From: Aspidiotus rigidus
Lineage: Eukaryota; Arthropoda; Insecta; Hemiptera; Diaspididae
Assembly (NCBI GenBank): GCA_035079385.1
Contig: JAVHKY010000061.1
Span: forward strand, 620,001-684,000
Direction of reading: 5' to 3'
DNA: 64,000 bases
The notes beneath the pieces are model-generated. The model was not told the DNA's origin, made no database searches, and saw nothing but the letters and a program-made list of their open reading frames with translations. A program made the position numbers and the translations under genes. Position 1 is the first letter of the stretch. Each line of letters starts with the position of its first letter. This document shows, piece by piece, positions 34,126 to 45,200 of the stretch.

Positions 34126-35370
34126 ATGTTACAGTTAAAACCCGAAATCAGTAAATTTTAAAATTCACTAGTCAAAACTAGTTGCCACAAATGACTTTAG
34201 TCAGAACTAGTTTCGACTAGTTAACTCTAGAATTTACCGTGACCCTCAGCGTTGGAGCTAGTTTTAACTTAAATAATTTCAGGTAAAACTAACTTAGTTT
34301 TTACTAGTGAAAACTAGAATTGACTAGTAAAAAGTGAAATAGAGAAGAAATTATGATTGTCGGGGAACACTAGTTTTAACTAGTGAAAACAAGAATGGTG
34401 AATCCAATCAGTAAAGTGAATTTCTTCCCCAGTACAAATATAATTGCATTTTTATCAAGGGTGTTAGAGGCATATTTTTTTTAGAGGCCTCCGGAACGAA
34501 TACAGAAAATGACTCTCCGACTCTGGTTGCCTCCAGTGGACACGTTTGGAGGCGTCTTCTGACCTCCAAAGTATGTCTCTGGAAGTACCTCAAAATGCCT
34601 CCAACGCAATTACTGAGATTGGAGAAAATGCCTCCGGAGGCACTGTCGAAGAAACCAAGAAACCAAAGACGTCTTTGGAGACGCCTCCGAAGGCACTTGT
34701 AACGTTGATCCAGTGTGACCAGATGTAGCATATTGGCCTACCAGTGTTGCCAGATGACAGATGATATTCACAAGGTGTATTTAAAACTTTGGCTTTTCTT
34801 CAAACCGAGCAGCGCTAGCATCAAAGGGGCTGAATGAGGGTTCGAGGAATAGAATACTGTTGAAAAAAGTGCTTCCTAAAGGATCTTTGGAAGCACCTCC
34901 AAGCCTCTAGGTGGAAGCAAGGTACCTCCGGAGGCAAAATGCTCCAGCCTCCAACACCCTTGAATTTTTATTTTTCACAAAGCTTGTTTGTACTTGAATG
35001 GTGTGCGTCAATTAGTCACTGTTAGATTTGCTCTTGTAACGTTTATAGACCGGAATGTGTGATTTAAGGAAGAAAAATTTAGAACTTTTTCGTATATTTT
35101 ATTCCAGTGTGAGCTACTTATCCTCAAAGTTGAGCAGAACTACCAAATATCTATCAATTTGGCCGAAGTATGTCTGGAAATACCATCACCTTTTGAACTC
35201 GAACAATTTCAATTCATTTCAGCTATAACTAGAATTTACTGATGAATTCAAACAATTTTTTTATTCTAGAATTAACTAGTCAAAACTAGTTCTGACTAAA
35301 GTCATTTGTGGCAACTAGTTTTGACTAGTGAATTTTAGAATTTACTGATTTCGGGTTTTAACTGTAACAT
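34126..35370. mobile_element. TIR element with ACTAGT-rich subterminal repeats
   Basis: ATGTTACAGTTAAAACCCGA and its inverse form the ends, with TIRs continuing about 100 bp. Within and near the TIRs the palindrome ACTAGT occurs about a dozen times, often paired as ACTAGTCAAAACTAGTT. No transposase was recognised. A second MITE is nested at 34455-34963. Confidence 0.8.
34455..34963. mobile_element. Nested CCTCC-rich MITE
   Basis: TCAAGGGTGTTAGAGGC and GCCTCCAACACCCTTGA form the TIRs, flanked by the direct repeat ATTTTTA. The interior holds many GAGGC/GCCTCC and CCTCCGGAGG motifs, so it can fold extensively. Small open frames on both strands reflect the repeats. Confidence 0.8.
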
Positions 35371-36153
35371 CCGGCTCGGAAGAAAAATGCCTTATGGCTA
35401 AAACGCACTATACGAGAAAAACGCGTTTGAAGTTTGGGAACCCTGTTTCGTCGTTTTGAGAAGTTTTACGTCGTTTTCTTGCGGGCTTGTGTTATTGTAA
35501 GCAGTGTTACCATCAAGTAGGAGACGCCCCTCGTCGAGATGGACATGTACGAGTGTGTGTACGTATACACCACGTGTTCACGTTGCTCATTCGTGTCATT
35601 ACATTACACGGCGCGCGGCATCGTCTCATCCTATACTCGTTCAGCAGAATTCAGTGTGTGTGTTTGTCTGATATTTTTTGGAGGTACACTTTTCTTTCGT
35701 TTGTTTCTGTCGTAGCTCAGCCTAGGCCTAGCTCTTTCCCGTATTAATCAACCAACACGGCTCCGCATTATATCCGTATGACGAATGACGATCGGCTGAT
35801 CGTTTTTCTACTACTCTCGTCTTTCTATACCCATTCATGTCGTTCTGGTTGTGACTAGGTACTGATGATTTAATTATTCTCTTCACAGATTGCATTGTTG
35901 CAGAAATTTATATTATTTTTATTCCGTTTACTCAGAGGGTATATGTGTACGTGGAGAATTTATTTAATAAAAACAGTAATTTTGACAATATTTTAAGCAG
36001 GAAAAGGGTCCAAAAAGTGCTGAAAAGCTGGGTTTTAATGCGAATAATTTAAAAAAGTCAACGACATGTGAAAGAGGAAGGTTAAAAAAAGAAAAAAACG
36101 CTGAAAACTGAAAATCGATTTTTTAGCTATAAGGCATCTTTCTTCCGAGCCGG
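35371..36153. mobile_element. 783-bp TIR element, abutting the previous one
   Basis: CCGGCTCGGAAGAAAAATGC at the left (TIR 35371-35403) is matched in inverse at the right (36121-36153) with about two mismatches over 33 bp. It starts on the base after the preceding element ends. No transposase or clear target duplication. Confidence 0.75.
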
Positions 36154-36175
36154 TCACATATATACTTCATATCTA

Positions 36176-36545
36176 CAAAATCTGTATCTCAATTTTATCT
36201 TCAATTTGCGCCCCTACTCATTTCTTCGACTATTTTGAGCCGAGCTACGGCCCAAAATGTGCCAAAATTGACCAATTTGCCAAAATTATCAAAAATCAAA
36301 AATTGTGTAAATTTCCTTATTTCACTTGATTTGAAAAGGAAATTTCTAACGCTGATTCCGACAAAAATACCTAAATAATCCTATAAAGCTTGAAAGTGAG
36401 AGAATTTTCAATTTCTTATTTCAGAAATATTGTCAAATTGGTCAATTTTTGGTACATATAGGTTTGTAACTTGGCTCCAAAAAGTTGTAAAAAGTTGATT
36501 AGGGACGCAAATTGAAGATAAAATTGTGATACAAATTTTGTACAT
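36176..36545. repeat. Inverted repeat
   Basis: CTCAATTTTATCTTCAATTTGCG near 36187 is matched in inverse by CGCAAATTGAAGATAAAATTG near 36507, and the pairing continues inward (AAAATTGACCAATTTG versus CAAATTGGTCAATTTT). Arms are roughly 130-150 bp and imperfect. Confidence 0.65.
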
Positions 36546-36714
36546 TTGAAGTCAAAATGTGCCGAAAATTCACCAAATCGCCAAGGTTCCCAAAATAGGG
36601 CTTGAAAATTAATTAATTTACAGTATTGAGCTGAATTTCGAAAATTTTAACAATCAAATTATTGTTTCTTGAGTGAATTTGGACGGGGAAAACGAGAAAA
36701 ATGGCAACAAAATC

Positions 36715-37160
36715 CTAAGAAGCACCAAAATGGGTTAATGGGCCCAAAAAAGGTTAAAATTCCCCCAAATAGGAAAATTGTTCAAACTTTCAAATTTTAA
36801 TTCAATTTTCAAGTGGAATTTTACGCTGAGTCCGAAATAAATGCTCAAACATTTCCTTGAAAAAGGGTTAATGGGTCCAAAAGGGCCAACATTTTCCCAA
36901 ATTGGAAGATTGTTCAAACTTTCAAATTTTAATTTCAAGTGGACTTTTGCGCTGAGTCCGAAAAAAAATGCTTAGAAAGCTCTTCGAAGCACCGAATTTT
37001 TCGCTGAGTTTGAGAAGAATGCTTAAAAAATACTTCGGAGCACCAAAATGGGTTGATGGGCTCAAAGAGAATCAAAATCCCTCGAAGATGAAAAATTGCG
37101 TAATCTTTTCAATTCTGAAGTAAAATTTAACGCCAAGTCCGAGAAAAATACTGAAATGGT
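36715..37160. repeat. Degenerate ~100-bp tandem repeats
   Basis: Units contain CACCAAAATGGGTT(A/G)ATGGG, AAATTGTTCAAACTTTCAAA and ACGCTGAGTCCGA(A/G)A.AAATGC, seen about four times with variable length. Non-coding. Confidence 0.6.
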
Positions 37161-37260
37161 CCTAGATGATCTCCAAAATGAAAAATCAAAGATTGTTTCC
37201 ATTCTGCAGTAAAATTGTTGATTCAGGAGATGGAAGGAGTGTCGACAAGTTTGTCTGCCG

Positions 37261-37608
37261 TTGAGTGCTCGCGGAGTGAGAGATCGACTAGCGTCGGGTG
37301 ACAGATCCGAAAGAGGAAATTGCGGAAATTCTCCTCATTTGGGGATTGGAGGGAGACTACAAATTCATCTTCCATTGAAGATTCGCGGTGAGAGATCGAC
37401 TGAGGCACTGTGTATGATCGAGGCGGGTGCTTTTGCAAAAACTCCTGTTGTTTCGGGCGAAGGAGAAAATGATACTGGCGACTTCGTTATTCATTACATT
37501 CTCGCGTTAAAAGATCAACTGAGGCTCCGTGTATGATAAAGGCGAGTGCTTCCGCAGAAATTTGTCTTGTTTCGGGCAGAGGAGAGAATGATACTGGCGA
37601 CTTTGTTA
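37261..37608. repeat. ~145-bp tandem repeats
   Basis: GAGATCGACTGAGGCACTGT...GTTTCGGGCGAAGGAGA...GATACTGGCGACTTCGTT at 37391-37487 recurs at 37511-37608 with a few changes, and a partial unit precedes it. It ends at the MULE terminus. Confidence 0.6.
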
Positions 37609-38256
37609 ACAGGGAACCTGTTTTATGGGGGGTTTTTGAAAAATTTGCCGTGCGCCGTCCGCCGTCCGGCAAAAAACTTGGAAAATTCCCGACTCTCGAG
37701 CCATATATGATAGGAGGGGGACTTGGAAAAATTTCGACTCTCGAGCTATCATATATAGCTGAAGATTCGAGAAAAATTTAGACTCTCAAACTATATTATA
37801 CTAGGCTTACAGTAGGTCTAGGCCTTCTTTATACTAGCTTTATCTAGTGTTAGTATTCCATACTTGTCTAATGCTCTTCTTTACCGTGATACGGCATACC
37901 TTTGTCGCTGGACAACTATTAAAATCATATTTCCACATTTCTGTTACTTTTACGACTCAAAGCGAGAATCCGTTGTCTACCACCCAAAACCCTCGTTTTG
38001 GATCATAAAATTGTCCTTATTTATTCCTAACAATAGGGGTGATCCGACAAGATAGTCGAGTTGGTGCAACTAGATTTAATTAGCTGACTTAATACGTATT
38101 GAGGTATGTCGGTAGGATTAACTTCTTGAATCTTCGCCTTTGATCATAAAACGTCTAAACGCGTTTTGGAAATCATGTGGTCAATCGTAAAAGGGTTAAG
38201 ACGAGACAAGAACAATTTCGAGAGACGCTTCGAGATCGCTACCGAACCCCTTTTCT

Positions 38257-38301
38257 TATAAAAGCTCCTCGAAGCTAAGACAAGTAGTCAGTCAGTCAGT
38301 C
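38257..38301 (+). promoter_or_regulatory. LTR core promoter: TATA box and TCAGT initiator
   Basis: TATAAAAG at 38257-38264 lies about 31 bp before TCAGTCAGTCAGTC at 38288-38301, the arthropod initiator consensus repeated three times. This probably sets the start of R. The same site occurs in the right LTR at 47580-47624. Confidence 0.75.
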
Positions 38302-38381
38302 GTAATCTCTGAATCCAAGTCCGGACGAAGTAGCGTCAATCGCATAGTAAGAACGTATCATTTTTTGTATTTATTTCAAAG

Positions 38382-38387
38382 AATAAA
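38382..38387 (+). promoter_or_regulatory. LTR poly(A) signal
   Basis: AATAAA ~90 bp after the initiator. The functional copy for the genomic transcript would be the right-LTR one at 47705-47710. Confidence 0.65.
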
Positions 38388-38432
38388 CAATCTTTATTTC
38401 TCGTGCTCGATCGATTGGAAGCTAACATTTTT

Positions 38433-38446
38433 TGGCGCAGTCGAGG
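38433..38446 (+). promoter_or_regulatory. Primer-binding site
   Basis: TGGCGCAGTCGAGG, 5 nt after the left LTR. TGGCGCAGTCG is the type of site used by 17.6/297-like Gypsy elements, reported to be primed by tRNA-Ser. Confidence 0.75.
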
Positions 38447-39159
38447 TAGAACGAAACGCATATCCACCGGTTCTACGAAGCAGCTCTTCAGTCATCAGCA
38501 CAAAAGTGAGTTACTTTCCATTCTCTTATCCTCGTTCCTATCATCATTGTTCGAATCGCTATAATATCGCGTTTTCATTCTTTAAAATAAAATCTATTTC
38601 GTACCGCGATCATTCGTAGCGCGATCTTGAGTTTAATTTCATTTATTGTCAAAAAAAAAAAAAAATATTCGGTTGACTGACCCACCATTTACTATAACAG
38701 GTGTAAAAGACTAACGCGTTTTAAGGCGGGAAGATTTTGGAATAAATAGTTAGGTCGTTCACATAATCTCGTCGTAGGGTAACTGTTACATACCTGAACT
38801 CTCTATTTTTTTTTTTTTTTTTTCCTGTCTCCACCGTGAATAAGGCTAAGTCGTAAAATCACTTTCAGTTTCACAAGTAGGAGCATTTGTAGTTCAAGAC
38901 CAGTTAATAGGTCAGTGGAACACGGAATAGGTTGCACCCTATCTCTCTTGTCAGAGTACATTCACCTCACCTATATAGGTAGTGGTAGTTTTATTGTGTT
39001 CTTTCTTGAATAGTTATCGAATAGAGTTTGGAGCAGTTGTTGTTCTGAAATAAAGTTTTTCTTTATCTCTTCTTGGAAAAGAGTGAATTGGAGAGGTCGA
39101 TTACCCCTTCCGTTTACGGGATTGTCCCGGTTGTGTTTTACTCTATTCGATTTCATTAA

Positions 39160-39193
<34 letters not shown>

Positions 39194-39230
39194 GAGAATT
39201 TGAGGTCTGTTAAGGACATTTTGCGCAAAT
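38447..39230 (+). other. Errantivirus 5' leader with candidate splice donor
   Basis: Non-coding leader. AAAA|GTGAGT at 38506 fits a splice donor that could make subgenomic env and 3'-ORF messages. Three A- or T-rich runs are present, including about 30 A just upstream of the gag ATG (39163-39190). Confidence 0.5.
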
Positions 39231-42200
39231 ATGGATCCAATCCTTGAATTAGATGAATTTTGGGAAGTTGACGAGGAAACCTCTCAAAATGAAGAAAATG
39301 AACAAGCAGAGGAGGGAAACGATTATAAACTTCAATTTTTATCTTCCCTAATCCCCAAATCTTTTTCAGGAGTTAGAACAGAATTGAACAATTTTATAAT
39401 TAATTGTAATTCGGCTATGAAGCTAGCAAATTCGAATCAGAAAAGGGCTCTTCTGTACGTTATCTTATCTAAAATTGAGGACCCCGCCAAGTCGCAATTG
39501 CTTCATTTTACTTTTAAGACTTGGAAAGAATTAAGGGAAAAATTAAATCAGCTATATCGAACAAAAAGACATTATTCGCAATTTTTGGAGGATTTGAATA
39601 GTCTTCGGCAAAATGCTAATGAAACAGTAGTAGCTTATCACCGGAGAATTGAAGAAGCGGAATCTAAGGTCTTGAATGCTCTGAATTTGTCCACTATGGA
39701 CAAGGCTCTAAAGCCTGGGTGTATTGAAAACATAAAACAAATTGCACTGAGTCGTTTCACATTTCACTCTGCACCTGAAATTTCGAAGTTTTTACGTTGG
39801 AAAGGATACACATCACTTAATGAAGCATTAAATCCAGCTATAGAGGAGGAAATGGCTATTAATATGAGACGTGAAAAATTTGTTAAAACACCAAAACCAA
39901 ATTATCAAGGTTCTAATTCTAATAAGGGAAAATTTTGCACGTTTTGTAAACGATCAAATCACGATATAAGGTCTTGTTTCAAATACAAGGATCAACAAAC
40001 GCAAGGAAAATCAAATTTCAGAGCTAAGGTTTTTACTACAGGTAGCAAAATGGAAAATGGTCGCTCTCGTCCTGAAGGGGGCTCCAAACCCACATGTTTT
40101 TTTTGTAAAAGAGTGGGGCATATAGCATCTCAATGTGAGTTAAAGAAGGAGAAGGACGCAAAAAATAGGGACTCACGAAATTTTAGAACAAATCAGCCAC
40201 ATTCTCCCCCTGGTAACAGAAATAATACGCTTTCACGACCGGGATCTTCTGGAAATTATTTAAGTTCGACTGGGATTTATGCTTTGGATACCCTGTCAAG
40301 GAAGGCACTCATCTATGTAGAATTATTTACAGACGAAGCCATCTCAGGAAAATTAAATCTCCTACTAGACGCTGGGGCTGCGGTGACAGTCATTAAGGGG
40401 AATAGGTTAAAACCCCGAACTTGGTTTTGGTCAGATGAAAGTTTAGAGATGGTAGGAGTTGATGGAAAAAATCCAATAAAAACTTTGGGATCGGCTAACG
40501 TCTGTTTTACATTTAAACCACAAGGAGAAATTAAACACAAGGTTCAATTATTAAAAGAGGAGCATGGAGTCCCTGTTGATGGTCTCCTTGGTATCGATTT
40601 CTTCGATAAATGGGCAAGGTTTATTAATTTTGAGACAAAAGAATTAATTTTGAAGGGATGTAAGTACGGGATACCCTTCCATAGACTTGATGAGTTTGAA
40701 GAAAGGAAAAAATTTATGGAACCCATTCGAAGTAATCAGTTGTGGATCTCTCAAATTTACGTCGCTCCCCGTTCGGAAACTTTAGTTGATATAGAGGTCG
40801 AGAACCCAGAAATTGGGGAAGGAATAATTCCAGGATTACAATTAAAAGAAAATATCTTTCTTTCTCGAGCGGTAACGCGCGTAGAAGACACGGGTTATGC
40901 AAAGGCTACGTTATTAAATTTATCAAAAAACGAATATTTATACGAGACAGCCTTAATTAAGTTAGAAGAATTTCCGCAAGAACCCACAACCATTCTCCTA
41001 ACACAACCTAGCCAGGATCAGGCACCAAGTAAGGAAGAAAGGTATGAGCAGTTGAAAGAAAATTTAGATTTGTCACATTTGAACGCTGAAGAGAAGCAAG
41101 TTATTCAGTCTATCTGCCTTAAATTTCAGGATATCTTTCATCTGAAGGGAGATAAGTTGACCTTCTCCACCATAGCTAAGCATGACATTCGATTGAAGGA
41201 TGAAACTCCAATTAATATAAAAAATTATAGGCAACCTCACGCTTTAAAAGGAGAAATTAAAAAACAGGTAGATCAGATGTTAGAAGACGGAATCATTAGA
41301 CCTAGTATGTCGCCGTGGAACGCCCCTTTGTGGATTGTTCCAAAGAAGGGAGTAGATAAAGAAGGAAATAAGAAGTGGAGGTTAGTTGTCGACTATAGAC
41401 GCCTGAATGAGGTAACTATTGGACAAAGTTACCCCTTACCTCAAATTAACGAAATTTTAGAAGATTTAGGTTCGGCAAAGTATTTTACGTGTCTAGATCT
41501 AGCCAGTGGTTATCACCAACTAAAAATGGAAGAGAAAGATATTGAAAAAACTGCTTTTTCTACTATGGGAGGTCACTGGGAATTTTTGAGAATCCCTTTT
41601 GGACTCACGGGAGCACCCTCTACATTTATGAGAGCCATGCATGCATGTCTCTCAGGCCTAACGCCAGATCGAGCCATGGTTTATTTAGATGATATTATTA
41701 TCCATGCCCCCGATTTAGTCACCCACCAAGAGAAGTTACTATCAGTTTTTAAAAGGTTGAGACACTACAACTTGAAATTACAACCAGAGAAGTGTGAATT
41801 TTTAAAAAGGGAAGTTCAGTATTTGGGTCACGTTGTCAACGAGTTTGGAGTACTCCCCGACCCAGGAAAAATTGCCGTAGTTAGCGAATATCCTGCACCC
41901 TCCAAGGTTAAGGAGTTACAGGCTTTCTTAGGATTTGTGGGATATTATCGACGGTTTATAAAAAATTTTTCGGAAATTGCAAGACCTCTGACTAAGTTAC
42001 TGAGGAAGGGTGAAACATTTGAATGGGGCGAAGCTCAGGAAAAAGCATTCAACGAGTTAAAGAATTTACTTATTAGTGATCTAATATTAAAATTTCCTGA
42101 TTTTTCTAAAGAATTTATCCTCACTTGCGACGCATCAAACGCAAGTATAGGTGCAGTGTTATCACAAGGTACCCCACCAAATGATCTGCCTATAGCTTAC

Positions 42201-45200
42201 GCCAGTCGAGTATTAAATAAGGCAGAATTGAATTATTCGGTTACTGAAAAGGAACTCCTAGCAGTCATATTTGGAACAAAACACTTTCGTTCGTATCTTT
42301 TCGGTAAAAAATTTGTAATTTACACAGATCATCGCCCCCTCATTTGGTTATCGAAAGTGAAGGAGGGAGGAAACAGTAGACTCTTACGATGGAGATTGAA
42401 GTTAGAAGAGTATCAATTTGATATTTTATACCGTCCCGGGAAATCAAATCAGGTAGCGGATGCACTCAGTCGCATACCCAATCCGATAGCAACGCCTGTA
42501 CATCAATTTACAATTCTTTTGGGGCAAATTCACGACTATAAAGGGATGTTACGCGAAAATATTGCTTCTAAAGAAGAAATCAAAGTAAATATTATTAATG
42601 ATTCGGTCTTTACGAAAAAATCAATCATCCTATTTTCTGCCACCAGACCAAATGATGTAGAATTGAGGGAATTCCTGAATAAAACCAGGAAATATGGGCT
42701 AACAAAATTTCCAGTCATGCTCACTGGTCAAGCTCACCACACAAGACGTAAGGATTATAATTTAATTTTATGCGCGTATAAGGAAGATTATTATGATTCA
42801 GGAAAATATGAGGACATTTTCTCTTCTTTACAAGTAGCAAAAAATGTTGCAGAAAGGAAAGGTTTGAAGGAAATATTCATTGAAAAATTAGGAGATGTCC
42901 ATGAACGAATTAATCTCGAGAAATTTAAGGTTATCATTCACTACCTCTTTAAGGACACAAATATCAAGCCAACAATTTGCTTAAATCAGAAAATTCAGGT
43001 GAAAGAAGAGGAAAAGGAAAATTTGCTAAATTTGAATCACAGCACACCTGAAGCAGGCCACTGCGGATTTTGGAGAACTTACAATAAAATGAAAGATCTG
43101 TACATTTGGGATGATCTCAAAGGAGATATTACTGCCTATATTAAAAAATGTCACCAGTGTCAAGTAAACAAGGTAAATAGAAATCCCATTAGAAGTCCGT
43201 TAGAAATAACTACAACTAGCACTCGTCCCTTTGAGAAAATCTTCATTGATTTAGTAGGCCCATTGCCCATCACTGAACGCGGAAATAGATTTATCTTCAC
43301 TCTCCAAGACGACCTGAGTCGTTTTTCTTACGCAATACCTATTAATTCAGGGGAAGCCCTCGTCGTTGCCGAAGAATTAAACAAATTTATCTCTATTTTC
43401 GGTATCCCAGAAAAGGTGCAAAGTGATAACGGGACCAATTTTGCCTCTGAGGTTATAAAAGCCTTAATGAGAATTTACAAAATTCGACATATTTTCACTT
43501 CCTTGTATTGGCCTCGTAGCAATGGCGCGCTTGAACGCTGGCATTCGTCGTTGAAGGATTATTTAAAGCATTTTACAAGATCTACTCAGGATAATTGGGA
43601 TGAATATGTATTTCATGCAGTATTTTGTTACAATAGCCATGTCCATGCCTCAACCAAGAAAACGCCATACGAACTCGTCTTTGGCCACCCAGCTCGTGTG
43701 CCTAGCTCTATAACAACGAACCCCACGTTTCAATATACATATGATGACTATCACAGTCAATTAAAACTTCGTCTCACCAATAGTCATAGGCTTGCCAGGA
43801 AAAACCTTATAAAAAGTAAGGAAGAGTCAAAAGAGAGGTATGATCGTAGACTAAACCCTCATGATTTCCAGGAAGGCGACTTAGTATATATCAAAAATAA
43901 GTCTCATCAGGTTGGGCGCGCGAGGAAAATGGATCCAGAATATATAGGTCCTTATAGAATTCTCAAGGTGAATGACAATCATACTGTTAAGGTTAAGGTA
44001 GGTCGGAAACACAACCCCTACCATTTTGATATGTTGAGACCATGTACTGATGCGAATATAGCCGCAGATGAACGTACTCAACCTCTTACAAGGAGAAATG
44101 CAACTCGAATGAACTTAGGTCTCATTCCCATTCTTCTCTTAATTCTTGTAAACTCACCAATTGTACAGGCAGGCAACGTAAAGAACGCTATTTTTCCAAT
44201 AACTCATAAGTCAGGCATATATTTTGAGAATCTAGGCAGAGCAAAATTAACCAATTCCATCTGGAATTTTATTACCTTTCGGGATATGGATTTGTACAGG
44301 CAACGCCATGAGTTTCTAGATCAATCAATGAAAACGGTAAATGACCTTTGTCATCAAATGCAAATAAAAAATCGGACGCAGAGTTATGAATGTTATAAGC
44401 GATCCTCGTTTATTAGCACCTATAGAATTAAGTTAGAAGAAGGATATGAAAATATACAAAATTTAGTTCATCACTCTCTAAAACGAAGCAAAAGATTCCT
44501 TGACTATGGCCTTATTCCACAACTTTCAACAATTCAAAAATGGCTCACGGGTACACCTGATTCTGATGATCATAGACGTTACGATTCTTCAATAGAGAAG
44601 GTCTTAGGAGACACGGAAAATATAAGAGAGTTGGTTCGGGAGCAGTTTCACATTATAAAAAGTAGTATCCTCGATTTCAACACAACACTAGCTACTTTGC
44701 AGAATAATGAGCAAGCTCTAAAAAATAATTTTCTGGTCATAGGGAATTTTATGGAACAAACCGAGCAAAATTTAAACATGACCGTTTTGAGAGAATTATT
44801 CATCGAGAATGAATTAATTTTAACTTCAATGTTACAACAAGCTATAGAAGAGTATGACACGCTTACTACGGGCATACTCTTTGCGAAAAAAGGGATTTTA
44901 CACCCTAGTATCATAAAGCCTTCAGAACTCAGTAGAGAGTTAAGTCTGGTACAATTACCAAATGATAAAACATTTCCATTCGCAGTCGATCCGCTTTCAA
45001 TTCATACATTCATTGATCTCTGTAAAATAGATATAATTTTTACTGATCAAAATCGCCTAGTTTTCACCATACACATTCCCTTAGCACAAAATCAGGATTT
45101 TGATCTTTTCAAAATCTTACCATTTCCAGTAAGCATGAAAGATTCCCCTCTAGTTCATCGATTCATTCAACCTTCCAACGATTACTTTATTATAAATAAG

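Larger units (their letters stand above)
37848..38427 (+). repeat. Errantivirus left LTR (580 bp)
   Basis: Begins TGTTAGTATTCCATACTTGT and ends AAGCTAACA, with short inverted ends TGTTAG/CTAACA. Contains a TATA box, a TCAGT initiator cluster and a poly(A) signal in the order expected for U3-R-U5. No difference from the right LTR was found on reading both. Confidence 0.95.

Noticed and set aside
40313..40902. Several 60-75-codon frames on the - strand within the errantivirus
   Set aside because: They are antisense shadows of the Gag-Pol frame.
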